Shown in pieces: positions 1 through 7,337 of a stretch of 18,422 nt of DNA; the stretch's first letter is position 1; each line of letters begins with the position of its first letter. Origin of the DNA: BRH-c25 sp964447145 (GTDB lineage Bacteria; Bacillota; Clostridia; Lutisporales; Lutisporaceae). Location of the stretch: positions 1 to 18,422 of the forward strand of contig CAYURW010000051.1 of assembly GCA_964447145.1 (NCBI GenBank). The letters are read 5' to 3'. Under the pieces are notes generated by a model. The model was not told the origin of the DNA. It worked only from the letters and a program-made list of their open reading frames with translations, and did no database searches. The translations under genes were made by a program, and so were the position numbers.

Positions 1-2
1 CA

Positions 3-218
3 GTAATGGATGCCAAAGAGGTACTCGTGCTCGCCTTCGGACACAAGAAAGCCCGCGCCCTTCAGCAGGCTATCGAAGGTGCATATTCACACACCTGCAC
101 CCTTTCAGCCCTTCAGGCACATCCGCACGGAGTCATCGTCTGCGACGAACTTGCCGCAGGAGAATTGAAGGTCAACACCTACCGCTATTTCAAGGATATC
201 GAAAAGGACAATCTCTAA
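3..218 (+). CDS. nagB: Glucosamine-6-phosphate deaminase, C-terminal fragment (cut by window edge)
   Basis: The frame is open from the left edge of the window, so the 5' part of the gene lies outside it. The visible ~71 residues match the C-terminus of the E. coli-type hexameric NagB (about 266-270 residues): MDAKEVLVLAFG, then HKKARALQQAIEG, then ALQAHPHGVIVCDE, then ELKVNTYRYFKDIE just before the TAA. NagB converts glucosamine-6-phosphate to fructose-6-phosphate plus ammonia in the cytoplasm. This C-terminal tail is characteristic of the longer proteobacterial/spirochaete form. The shorter Bacillus-type NagB lacks it, which is slightly unexpected beside clostridial genes. By eye its codons are richer in G/C than those of the downstream genes. 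The stop is followed within a few bases by the middle of an unrelated membrane-protein gene, so the linkage may be artefactual or the result of a deletion. Confidence 0.85.
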   Translation, partial: VMDAKEVLVLAFGHKKARALQQAIEGAYSHTCTLSALQAHPHGVIVCDELAAGELKVNTYRYFKDIEKDNL

Positions 219-246
219 TATTAAGGGTGACTTTATAAGTCCTTTT

Positions 247-819
247 ATGTCATCCGTAATGACAGCCTTAGGGCAGATGGTCAATTATGCTACTGAACTT
301 CAACCTATCCCAATGGGAATTTTGGTTTCAACAATAATGGGAATGGTGCTGACCCTTCCAATAAGCAGTGCGGCTTTGGCAATTTCACTAAAGCTTGACG
401 GACTTGCTGCGGGAGCTGCTACAGTGGGCTGCTGTGCTCAAATGATAGGCTTTGCGGTCGCCAGCTACAGGGAAAACAAGGTGGGAGGGTTGGTAGCCCA
501 GGGAATTGGTACTTCCATGCTTCAAGTACCCAATATTGTGAAGAATCCCCTCATATGGGTACCCCCTACAATAGCCAGCGCCATTCTTGGGCCCGTGGCT
601 TCAGCTGTATTCAAAATGAAAAATAATGCCGTCGGTGCAGGAATGGGCACCAGCGGGCTGGTGGGGCAATTTGCCACAATAGAAACAATGGGAACCGCGT
701 CCCTGCCCCTGATACTTTTGCTTCACTTTCTTGCCCCTGCGGTGATAACCATAATAGTATCCGAATACATGCGCAAAAAGAACTGGATTAAGTTCGGAGA
801 CATGAAACTGGATGTGTAA
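247..819 (+). CDS. PTS EIIC-type membrane protein (PTS_EIIC_2-like), C-terminal half only
   Basis: The 190 residues are very hydrophobic and glycine/alanine-rich. They contain runs I recognise from the PTS_EIIC_2 family of putative sugar permeases: LQPIPMGILVS, GMVLTLPISSAALAIS, AAGAATVGCCAQMIGFAV, GIGTSMLQVPNIVKNP, WVPPTIASAILGP and GAGMGTSGLVGQF. The last ~15 residues are charged, as at a cytoplasmic C-terminus. Family members are about 330-350 residues long, so roughly the first half is missing. Family-like residues continue upstream of the ATG in the same frame (GDFISPF, codons from about 226), so ATG 247 is probably an internal methionine, and no ribosome binding site precedes it. Upstream of about 220 the frame reads through antisense-like nagB sequence to a stop near 166. 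The gene is therefore truncated at a junction immediately after nagB. Substrate is unknown. Confidence 0.75.
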   Translation: MSSVMTALGQMVNYATELQPIPMGILVSTIMGMVLTLPISSAALAISLKLDGLAAGAATVGCCAQMIGFAVASYRENKVGGLVAQGIGTSMLQVPNIVKNPLIWVPPTIASAILGPVASAVFKMKNNAVGAGMGTSGLVGQFATIETMGTASLPLILLLHFLAPAVITIIVSEYMRKKNWIKFGDMKLDV

Positions 820-840
820 GAATTTGCAGGAGATTTATGA

Positions 841-872
841 AAGCGGCTGGGCCAAATGGCCAAGCCGCTTTT
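841..872. terminator. Rho-independent terminator between convergent genes
   Basis: The arms AAGCGGCT-G-GGCC and GGCC-A-AGCCGCTT pair over 12 bp with one mismatch around an AAAT loop, followed on the + strand by TTTTGTTCTATT. It lies between the EIIC fragment (stop 819) and the end of gpmI (883) on the opposite strand. It probably terminates the rightward transcript and may serve gpmI as well, although the minus-strand U-run is short. Confidence 0.75.
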
Positions 873-882
873 GTTCTATTCT

Positions 883-2469
883 CTAGATTATACTATCTTC
901 CCAGGAATCAGGATGATCAATGTCAAGCAAGGCCGTGACAGTTGCCGCTACATTGGCAAGACCAAAATCCCCTTCCTTTATTTCATGCTTCTCCTTTTTA
1001 TCATATATGATAAAGGGAACAGGATTGAGGGTATGGCTCGTCTTTGCTTTGGCTATGCCTTCCACCGGTTTTTCCAGCATTTGATCCGCATTTCCATGGT
1101 CAGCTGTGATAATTAGGATAGCTTGGGCTTCGTCTGCTGCTTTTACGATCCTGGAAAGGCATAAGTCGACGACTTCCACAGCAATTATTGCGGCACTGAA
1201 ACTGCCTGTATGACCGACCATATCTCCATTTGGATAATTTGCTCTCAAAAAATCATATTTGCCCGACTTCAGCGCTTCTATCAGCTTGTCGGTGACTTCT
1301 GCGGCTTTCATCCAGGGCCGTTCATCAAAGGGCACCCTATCTGAAGGAACTTCTTCAAAAGTCTCAAGCTCTTCATTGAATTTTTCGCTTCTGTTACCAT
1401 TCCAAAAATATGTCACATGACCGTATTTTTGTGTTTCAGAGACGGCATACTGCCTGATCCCATGCCTTATCAGGTGTTGAGAAAGTGTATCCCTTATATC
1501 GGGAGGTGTTACCAGGTAATCTCCGGGCAGGTCCAAATCCCCGTCATACTGAAGCATACCGCAGAACACTATATCAGGGCGGGGGCCCCTATCGAACTTG
1601 TCAAAGCTTTCTAAGTCAAAGGCCATGCTTATTTCAATAGCTCTGTCTCCTCTAAAATTAAAAAGCACAACACTATCCCCGTCATTAATGGTTCCGATTG
1701 GAACATTGTCTTCAGCTATTACAAAGGGGGGCAGATCCTGATCAATGATCCCCGGAAATTCCCTCCTGTATTCGGTTATCGCCTCATCAGCATCAGAAAA
1801 CTGCCTGCCTTTGCCCAGCACATGGGTTTCCCATCCAAGCCTGACCATGTCCCAGTTGGCTTCATATCTGTCCATGGTGATTTTCATTCTTCCGCCACCA
1901 CTGGCGATCCTCCCGTCAAAGCTGCCACCACTGCCGTCATTATTAAGCTCCTTTAAAAGCTTTTCCAATTGCTCGGCATAGTCCAAGGCTGACGTCGCCA
2001 GTACATCTCTGCCGTCAAGGAGTATATGCACCCTCACCCTTTTTACTCCATCCCCCTTTGCCCTAATAATCATTGACTTTAGATGGGCGATGTTTGAATG
2101 GACATTTCCGTCAGACAGAAGCCCCAGGAAATGCAATGTTGATTTTCTGTCTATACAGTTATTGACAACCTTTTTCCAGGTGCGGGAGTCATACATTTTC
2201 CCATTTTCTATAGATTCATTTACCAGCTTGGCCCCCTGGCTGTAAATCTGCCCGCTTCCCAGAGCATTATGGCCCACCTCGGAATTCCCCATGTCATCGT
2301 CTGAAGGAAGTCCGACAGCTGTGCCATGGGCCTTAATTACAGTATACGGGTAATGGCCCATCAGCATATCAAGAGTCGGCTTGTTTGCAGTCTTAACTGC
2401 ATTGCCGTTTTCGGCTTCACTTACCCCGATTCCGTCCATTATTATCAATATGACAGGTCTTCTTTTCAT
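883..2469 (-). CDS. gpmI: 2,3-bisphosphoglycerate-independent phosphoglycerate mutase
   Basis: Cytoplasmic glycolytic/gluconeogenic enzyme that interconverts 3- and 2-phosphoglycerate using two metal ions. The alkaline-phosphatase-fold motifs are complete: MDG near residue 12 (metal ligand), DMGNSEVGHN near 59-68 with the phosphoserine nucleophile at about S63, LDGRD in the phosphotransferase domain, and TADHGNAD near the C-terminus. At ~528 residues it is longer than Bacillus/E. coli iPGM (~510). It has SGGGRMKITMDRYEANWDMV where those have the SGRYYAMDRD stretch, so it resembles the long plant/spirochaete-like subgroup. Start: ATG 2469 has GGAG at 2478-2481 with 8-nt spacing. A GTG three codons upstream (2478) is an alternative with a weaker GGAAG. 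It lies 28 nt after the ABM gene and is probably cotranscribed from the promoter at 2849-2877. Confidence 0.97.
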   Translation of the reverse strand: MKRRPVILIIMDGIGVSEAENGNAVKTANKPTLDMLMGHYPYTVIKAHGTAVGLPSDDDMGNSEVGHNALGSGQIYSQGAKLVNESIENGKMYDSRTWKKVVNNCIDRKSTLHFLGLLSDGNVHSNIAHLKSMIIRAKGDGVKRVRVHILLDGRDVLATSALDYAEQLEKLLKELNNDGSGGSFDGRIASGGGRMKITMDRYEANWDMVRLGWETHVLGKGRQFSDADEAITEYRREFPGIIDQDLPPFVIAEDNVPIGTINDGDSVVLFNFRGDRAIEISMAFDLESFDKFDRGPRPDIVFCGMLQYDGDLDLPGDYLVTPPDIRDTLSQHLIRHGIRQYAVSETQKYGHVTYFWNGNRSEKFNEELETFEEVPSDRVPFDERPWMKAAEVTDKLIEALKSGKYDFLRANYPNGDMVGHTGSFSAAIIAVEVVDLCLSRIVKAADEAQAILIITADHGNADQMLEKPVEGIAKAKTSHTLNPVPFIIYDKKEKHEIKEGDFGLANVAATVTALLDIDHPDSWEDSII

Positions 2470-2497
2470 AAAATCCACTCCGCTCTTCCACCACCGG

Positions 2498-2785
2498 TTA
2501 AAATAATTTTTTCAATATATTTACTTCCGATGCTTTTTCCCTGTATTCATTCAACTGAGGGATCAGCCTTTTGAAATGCTCAGAATCCATATGCCTGCTC
2601 AGATCTTCTTCGCTTTCCCATTCTTCAATGATCACAATTGCCTTTGGATCCTTTATATCCTGGAAAAGCTCATATTTTATGCAGCCCTCTTCTTTTACTG
2701 TCTTTTCCACCATTTCCTTTGACAATTCCAAGGATCTTTCAAGCTTATCAGCTTTAACAAAACTTCTTGCAACGACCTTTATCAT
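2498..2785 (-). CDS. Putative antibiotic biosynthesis monooxygenase (ABM) domain protein
   Basis: A 95-residue single-domain protein with the dimeric ferredoxin-like ABM/YgiN pattern: MIKVVARSFVKADKLERSLELS at the start (beta strand then helix), EEGCIKYELFQD, IVIIEEWESEEDLSRHMDSEHF, and a short C-terminal strand EVNILKKLF. Members are small cytoplasmic dimers and include quinol monooxygenases and heme-degrading enzymes. The sequence does not say which reaction applies here. The start at 2785 is fixed by a perfect AGGAGG at 2795-2800 with 9-nt spacing. Longer in-frame starts (up to 2887) would run through the promoter region and have no such site. It is first gene of a two-gene unit with gpmI, and a perfect TTTACA-N17-TATAAT promoter lies upstream. 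Confidence 0.85.
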   Translation of the reverse strand: MIKVVARSFVKADKLERSLELSKEMVEKTVKEEGCIKYELFQDIKDPKAIVIIEEWESEEDLSRHMDSEHFKRLIPQLNEYREKASEVNILKKLF

Positions 2786-2808
2786 TTTATGTATCCTCCT
2801 ATAAATTA

Positions 2809-2831
2809 GTGTATGGTCCTTAATCATACAC
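2809..2831 (-). promoter_or_regulatory. Hairpin in the 5' leader of the ABM-gpmI unit
   Basis: A 7-bp perfect inverted repeat (GTGTATG / CATACAC, 9-nt centre) lies between the -10 box and the ribosome binding site. It could be an RNA stabiliser or a small operator. No T-run follows it, so it is not a terminator. Confidence 0.35.
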
Positions 2832-2848
2832 CGGTATATCCTATATAA

Positions 2849-2877
2849 ATTATAAAGGCATTTTGCGCCATTGTAAA
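2849..2877 (-). promoter_or_regulatory. Sigma-A promoter for the ABM-gpmI unit
   Basis: On the minus strand, TTTACA (2872-2877), a spacer of exactly 17 nt, then TATAAT (2849-2854). The predicted start of transcription near 2842 leaves a leader of about 55 nt before the ABM start codon. Confidence 0.75.
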
Positions 2878-2940
2878 TATCCGGCACCGTTTATACATTT
2901 TAGGACAAATGTGCTTTTCACGACAACAGTGTCATCAAAA

Positions 2941-2978
2941 ACTAAAAACCTCTTAAATAGTCAAACTATTTAAGAGGT
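2941..2978 (-). terminator. Terminator of the cold-shock gene
   Basis: Perfect 14-bp arms (2948-2961 and 2965-2978) around a 3-nt loop. On the minus strand the stem is followed by TTTTTAGTTTTTG. It starts 15 nt past the csp stop codon, so csp is a monocistronic unit. Confidence 0.85.
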
Positions 2979-2992
2979 ATAGTGTCTTACTG

Positions 2993-3193
2993 CTAATCAA
3001 TAACGACAATATTTTCGGCCTGCAGGCCTTTTGGCCCGTTAGCCACGTTGTAAGAAACCTTCTGGCCTTCCTGAAGGGATTTGTAGCCTTCAGCGTTTAT
3101 CTGGGAAAAATGTGCAAAAACATCCGTTCCGTCCTCTCCTGTGATGAACCCATAGCCTTTCTCCCCATTGAACCATTTAACTGTACCATTCAT
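2993..3193 (-). CDS. Cold-shock protein, CspA/CspB family
   Basis: A 66-residue single cold-shock domain. It begins MNGTVKWFNGEKGYGFI (RNP1 motif KGYGFI, residues 13-18), followed by DVFAHFS (RNP2, about 24-30), and ends GPKGLQAENIVVID. The aromatic nucleic-acid-contact residues W8, F9, Y15, F17, F26 and F29 are all present. It is an RNA chaperone that binds single-stranded nucleic acid in the cytoplasm. The start is supported by GGAGGT at 3203-3208 with 9-nt spacing. It stands alone between a strong terminator and a very AT-rich leader. Such long AT-rich leaders often mediate temperature control in this family, but nothing here proves that. Confidence 0.97.
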   Translation of the reverse strand: MNGTVKWFNGEKGYGFITGEDGTDVFAHFSQINAEGYKSLQEGQKVSYNVANGPKGLQAENIVVID

Positions 3194-3419
3194 ACTGCGT
3201 GTACCTCCAAAATTATATTACTTAAACTTTTTGTAATAACTCACCAATAGAATTTCAAATATTTATATACTATATATTTAGTAATAATTGAAATATATAT
3301 GCGTTACATTATTTACTATTATTTAAGCTATTAATAATAATGTCACATTTTATCATAAAAATCAAGTTTAATTCCAATAAATTTTAACTTTTATTTTTTA
3401 CTTCAATTTTCAGCCGGGC
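3194..3419 (-). promoter_or_regulatory. AT-rich promoter and leader region of csp
   Basis: This 226-bp gap between csp and the racemase gene has no coding potential and is extremely A/T-rich. Several weak sigma-A-like pairs occur on the minus strand, the best being TTGATT (3360-3365), N17, CATTAT (3337-3342), which would give a leader of about 135 nt. No clear terminator hairpin is visible for the racemase gene that ends at 3420. Confidence 0.35.
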
Positions 3420-4514
3420 TTAAACGATGTCTTTTCTGACACAATCACTGGAGCAAAGAAACAGCATTGCTGAATAAAAGGTGCCAAATTCCAGGACATC
3501 CCCAACCTTAAGCTCCTTTACGCAATCCTCTATATCAAGTATAAGGTGGTCGCTGCTGCTTCCTACTATCTCTATTCCCTCAAGCCTTGGCTCAAGCTTT
3601 GTAATATCCCCCGTATCCTTATGTCCTACTGCAAGTATGGCCCTTTTTCGCATTCCCCTGTCCGTATATACAGGCTTGTTTCCAAAGGCATCCACAAATA
3701 TTTCACCTATTGGAAAGCTTGGCTTTCGTTTTATCTCTATTATCTGTGCCTTCAATACCATGGGGTCCCGGTAAATCCCCGGCATTTCCACGTTCCACAA
3801 ATACGGCAGGTCCTTTGCAGTAATTATTGCCTCTCCTATCCTTAGGTGATTTATGCGTGAAGGCATTTTGCCCTCAGTTAAAAGAGCCAGTGATGTACTT
3901 GCCCCTCCTGATATGACATCCAGCTTTCTTCCTATTTCCCTCTCGATTTCCTCTGCCAGCCGGCACAATTTCCCCAGGTTTTCCACCGAAGGTTTTATTG
4001 AGCCATAGCACCCCAGGTTCGTACCGATACCCAGAAGCTTTATATTACTCAGGCCTTCAGCTTCCCTTGAGGCTTCAACAGCCTCAGCACCATCAAAAAA
4101 CCCTTCTCTAAGGTCCCCCAAATCAACCATCAGAACAATTCCATGGGTTTTGCCCTGCCGCTTTGCCTCCTCATTAATAAGCCTTATTGTCTCAATTTCT
4201 GAATTGAGGCTGGAATCGGCATATTTTACAAGCTCGGGGATCTCACTTGGCATCGGGATCCTTATTAGCATGAGCTCCGTCTTGATATTGTATGAACGAA
4301 GTCTCATTATTTCCTTTATCCTTGAATCCCCCAATGTCTTAAACCCTGCCTCAACAAACAGTTCAGCCACCTGGGGAATTGCGCTGAAGCCCTTTACGAC
4401 TCCTGTAGGTTCAATACCGTTGAATCTGCATAATTCATATATTTTTTGTGCATTACTTTTTATCTTCAAAGCCGAAATTTCATACACCGGGTACTGCCCA
4501 TGATATTCAGTCAT
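3420..4514 (-). CDS. Alanine/ornithine racemase family PLP-dependent enzyme
   Basis: A 364-residue fold-type III PLP enzyme (alanine racemase-like TIM barrel plus beta domain). TGVVKGF near residues 38-43 carries the expected PLP lysine (K41). LMVDLGDLREGFF, GIGTNLGCYG and ISGGASTSL are barrel-strand/phosphate-binding motifs, and RIGEAI precedes the C-terminal domain. This pattern fits the ornithine racemase (Orr)/YhfX-like branch rather than the cell-wall Alr. Candidate reaction: interconversion of L- and D-ornithine or another basic/small amino acid; specificity cannot be read from sequence. Start: ATG 4514 has GGAG (4524-4527) with 9-nt spacing. The upstream ATG at 4523 abuts that GGAG and is unlikely. 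An MFS transporter gene lies 97 nt upstream in the same direction and may be cotranscribed. No ornithine aminomutase genes are nearby. Confidence 0.85.
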   Translation of the reverse strand: MTEYHGQYPVYEISALKIKSNAQKIYELCRFNGIEPTGVVKGFSAIPQVAELFVEAGFKTLGDSRIKEIMRLRSYNIKTELMLIRIPMPSEIPELVKYADSSLNSEIETIRLINEEAKRQGKTHGIVLMVDLGDLREGFFDGAEAVEASREAEGLSNIKLLGIGTNLGCYGSIKPSVENLGKLCRLAEEIEREIGRKLDVISGGASTSLALLTEGKMPSRINHLRIGEAIITAKDLPYLWNVEMPGIYRDPMVLKAQIIEIKRKPSFPIGEIFVDAFGNKPVYTDRGMRKRAILAVGHKDTGDITKLEPRLEGIEIVGSSSDHLILDIEDCVKELKVGDVLEFGTFYSAMLFLCSSDCVRKDIV

Positions 4515-4611
4515 TTTTCGCATCTCCTTTTATTATGCTTTTAGAGACAGGTATCAAAAGCCATGCATTCATACAATATATCAAAGGTTTTATTTCTGAC
4601 GGAAGCAGCAT

Positions 4612-5844
4612 TTACATATATTTGTCATGGGTAGGCCCGCTTTCTGCCACGGCCTTCTCCGTCTTGATCCTTAGCATGAGCATACAGACTGCACCAAGGA
4701 TCCCCAGAAAGAAAGCCAAGGGCCAAACGGCTTCAATTCCAAAGCGTTCCGCATACCGGCTTATCATCAGGGTGCTCAGGGATGCTCCTACAGACCAGCT
4801 AAGGTTTGATGCAGCATTAAATCTTGCCCTATAATTTTGTGGAGTATTGTTCGCTATGTACACTCCTGAATTCGTAACCGTCATTATTTCGCCTATGGTC
4901 CAGATAAAAGTTGAGAGAATAAACAAAGGCATTGATCGGATAAACGTTATCATTCCAAAACCAACGGCATAAAGAAGCCCTGCTGCCGCTATGCTGCTTA
5001 GAGCATTCCACTTCCTGGTTGCATGAGTGACAAAAATAGTCATTGTTATGACAGTAACAGCGTTAATACTTATAATAAGCCCATAATTACTCGCTCCGCT
5101 GCTTCCGAAAATTTCACCGAACATTATCGGANNNNNNNNNNCATAGGCAATATTCAGTATAACGTTTATTATTAAGAAAACCAAGATCCTCGGTCTTCTT
5201 GCCAAGGCCTGAAAAACACTGCCTTCTTCGGGTTTTTCTTCGTCATTCATGTATTTATCATCAGCATTGACGGGCAATGTCTCCTCAATATTCATGAAAA
5301 CCATTGCGGTAACCAAAAATGTTGTAACTGCATTGCCTATGAATATGAGGGGAACATAGCGATTGAACAGAAAGCCTGCAACAAGGGGCCCTATGGAAAC
5401 CCCCAGATTGATCCCCAGATAGGACAGTGAAAAGCCTATTTGTCTTTTTTCTACCGGCAAAACATCCGTAATAATTGCAGATACAATCGGGCGCACTCCC
5501 CCATTAAAAAATGAAGAAATGCATATCAATGCTATTATAGGCAGGGGAGCTTTCAAAAATGCGCAAAAGAACAGGCTTGCCCCTGCACTTATTTGAAAAA
5601 CCATATAAGACTTTTTGCGTCCAAAATGATCCGCAGCCTTTCCCCCTGCAAAGGACCCCGGGATAGATGACAGTGAAGTCAGTGTTATAGCCACTCCGGC
5701 TTCTTGATAGCTCAATCCCAGCTTGTTTACAAGGAAAAAACTCAAAAATGGCAAAACAAAATCACCGAAACGATTTATGACTTGTGCGAAAAAGATTATA
5801 TAGACGCTTTTAGGCAACCCCTTATAGGGGCTAAGAAAACTCAT
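4612..5844 (-). CDS. Major facilitator superfamily transporter (contains assembly gap)
   Basis: About 410 residues with ~12 hydrophobic segments. MFS motif A is seen as GGKAADHFGRKK (about residues 67-78, between TM2 and TM3). A charged central loop (DDKYMNDEEKPEEG) separates the two halves. It resembles MDR-type proton-driven permeases; the substrate is unknown. The 10 Ns at 5132-5141 interrupt TM7. The frame is the same on both sides, but the true gap length is not certain. Start: ATG 5844 has AAGGTGA at 5853-5859 with 8-nt spacing and is followed by a typical short cytoplasmic N-terminus (MSFLSPYKGLPKSVYIIFF). The open frame extends to 5919 but with no ribosome binding site. Its position just upstream of the racemase suggests, without proving, amino-acid or peptide transport. 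Confidence 0.88.
   Translation of the reverse strand: MSFLSPYKGLPKSVYIIFFAQVINRFGDFVLPFLSFFLVNKLGLSYQEAGVAITLTSLSSIPGSFAGGKAADHFGRKKSYMVFQISAGASLFFCAFLKAPLPIIALICISSFFNGGVRPIVSAIITDVLPVEKRQIGFSLSYLGINLGVSIGPLVAGFLFNRYVPLIFIGNAVTTFLVTAMVFMNIEETLPVNADDKYMNDEEKPEEGSVFQALARRPRILVFLIINVILNIAYXXXXPIMFGEIFGSSGASNYGLIISINAVTVITMTIFVTHATRKWNALSSIAAAGLLYAVGFGMITFIRSMPLFILSTFIWTIGEIMTVTNSGVYIANNTPQNYRARFNAASNLSWSVGASLSTLMISRYAERFGIEAVWPLAFFLGILGAVCMLMLRIKTEKAVAESGPTHDKYM
5132..5141. other. Assembly gap (10 Ns)
   Basis: Ten undetermined bases inside the MFS gene. A round number of Ns is usually a scaffolding placeholder, so the actual gap may be shorter or longer. Confidence 0.99.
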
Positions 5845-5930
5845 TATACTTGTCACCTTATCTCTATTGCAGCCCATGGGCCTTTTCCGTACATAGTGAG
5901 GAAATTCCGGCGCGGGCACTTAAATCAAGG

Positions 5931-5971
5931 ATTTTATTGTATAGGAAAGTTACCTGCCCATACAATAAAAT
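5931..5971 (-). promoter_or_regulatory. Candidate promoter/operator of the MFS gene
   Basis: A perfect 12-bp inverted repeat (5931-5942 and 5960-5971) with a 17-nt centre. On the minus strand one arm contains TTGTAT (5960-5965, -35-like). The other contains TACAAT (5936-5941, -10-like, 18-nt spacing) or TATACA (5938-5943, 16-nt spacing). The geometry suits a promoter whose two boxes are both covered by a dyad operator, about 85 nt upstream of the MFS start. Confidence 0.4.
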
Positions 5972-6009
5972 AATGTCTAGTATGGAAATACTACCATACT
6001 AGACATTAT
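5961..6009 (-). terminator. Terminator of nuoEF (long hairpin)
   Basis: Perfect 16-bp arms (5970-5985 and 5994-6009) with an 8-nt loop, 35 nt past the nuoF stop. On the minus strand the stem is followed by TTTATTGTA. It also lies just upstream of the MFS promoter region, so an operator role is possible. Confidence 0.7.
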
Positions 6010-6044
6010 ACAACAATCAGCAATTTTTTGATATCTGCAAAGAA

Positions 6045-7334
6045 CTATTTCTTCTTTGACATATTGCAGATCCCTGCTCTGCAATGGCCCTCCATGTGCT
6101 CCGTGAACTCATCCTTCATATACCTCATGCAATCATTAAGAGCAGTTGTGGCAGCCTGCCCCAATCCGCAGAATGAAGCATCCTTCATAATCCCGGACAG
6201 GCGGCTCAATGTATCCATATCTTCTGATTTTGCTGTTCCCTTAGAGAACTTGTCCAAAACTTCATATATCCTTGTATTGCCTTCACGACAGGGCGTGCAC
6301 TTCCCGCAGGATTCATGTATAAAAAACTCTGTAATGCACTTGAGGAAATCTATCACACAGTTTGAATCGTCAACTACCAGCAATGCCCCTGAGCCCAGCT
6401 TCAGCCTGTTGTCCCTAAGGGCCTTATAGCACATGGGTGTATCAAGCTTATCATTCTTGAAGCATGCTCCGGAAGAACCCCCCAGCTGCACAAACTTGAG
6501 CTTTCTGCCATTGGGGACTCCGCCGCCGATTTCTTCAATTATCTCTCTTATAGGTGTTCCGAAGGGCAGCTCATATACTCCCTTGTTTGTTATGTTTCCG
6601 GACAGGCAGACCAGCTTTGTTCCGCCGCTGAATTCTGTACCATAGCTTGCATACTCTTCTCCGCCATGCTCTACAATATAGGAAATATTGCTGAAGGTCT
6701 CAACATTTTGCAGAAGGGTAGGCTCCTGATGAAGCCCTACATGTGTAAGATAAGGGGGCTTTTTGCGAGGTCTGCCGGACTTGCCCTCTATGGATTCGAG
6801 CAACGCGGTGTTCTCTCCGCATACATAAGCACCTGCGCCCCAGACAACCTGAATATGGAAGCTGAAATCCGTACCCAGAATGTTGTCCCCCAGATAGTTA
6901 GCCTTAACAGCATTGTCTATGGCGCCATTAATTGTGTCCCCCAGGTCCAGGTACTCTCCTCTGACATATATGTATCCCTCTTTTATTTTAAACACATATG
7001 CGGCAATGGTCATTCCCTCAATAAGACGCAAGGGGTCTTTGCTAAGAATAAGCCTGTCTTTATAGGTCCCCGGCTCTCCTTCGTCCCCGTTGCATACAAC
7101 ATTTGCAGGCTTTTTGGGATTGGCATATGCCTGCTCCCACTTTATTCCCGTAGGATATCCAGCTCCACCTCTTCCCATGAGGTTTGATTTTTTGACCTCC
7201 TCGATTATGTCCTTGGGGTCCATTTGCATTGCTTTTCTTAGGCCTGCATATCCCCCGGCATTAACATATTCCTCAACAGATCCCGGTGTTATATTGCCGC
7301 AGTTTTTTGAAATCAGTTTTACAATTTTCGCCAT
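6045..7334 (-). CDS. nuoF: NADH dehydrogenase (ubiquinone) 51-kDa-type subunit, NuoF/HndC-like
   Basis: A 429-residue flavo-iron-sulfur subunit that oxidises or reduces NAD(P)(H) through FMN. Seen: GRGGAGYPTG (residues 54-63, FMN loop), CNGDEGEPGTYKDR (81-94), GAGAYVCGENTALLESIEG (166-184, NADH site), and SCGKCTPCREG (342-352) plus C389 for the N3-type [4Fe-4S] cluster (C343, C346, C349, C389). It lacks the N-terminal thioredoxin-like extension and the C-terminal 2[4Fe-4S] ferredoxin domain of the ~600-residue HydB/HndC subunits of bifurcating hydrogenases. It ends shortly after HCRAGICN. Start ATG 7334 has GGAGG with 9-nt spacing, located inside the last codons of nuoE, and the two genes are 3 nt apart. 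No hydrogenase, formate dehydrogenase or Nuo membrane genes are adjacent, so the electron partner is unknown. Confidence 0.93.
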   Translation of the reverse strand: MAKIVKLISKNCGNITPGSVEEYVNAGGYAGLRKAMQMDPKDIIEEVKKSNLMGRGGAGYPTGIKWEQAYANPKKPANVVCNGDEGEPGTYKDRLILSKDPLRLIEGMTIAAYVFKIKEGYIYVRGEYLDLGDTINGAIDNAVKANYLGDNILGTDFSFHIQVVWGAGAYVCGENTALLESIEGKSGRPRKKPPYLTHVGLHQEPTLLQNVETFSNISYIVEHGGEEYASYGTEFSGGTKLVCLSGNITNKGVYELPFGTPIREIIEEIGGGVPNGRKLKFVQLGGSSGACFKNDKLDTPMCYKALRDNRLKLGSGALLVVDDSNCVIDFLKCITEFFIHESCGKCTPCREGNTRIYEVLDKFSKGTAKSEDMDTLSRLSGIMKDASFCGLGQAATTALNDCMRYMKDEFTEHMEGHCRAGICNMSKKK

Positions 7335-7337
7335 GAT

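Noticed and set aside
4448..5011. Open frames overlapping the racemase/MFS genes in other frames (4448-4834 on +, 4829-5011 on -)
   Set aside because: Low-complexity shadows of the racemase and transporter genes without start signals.
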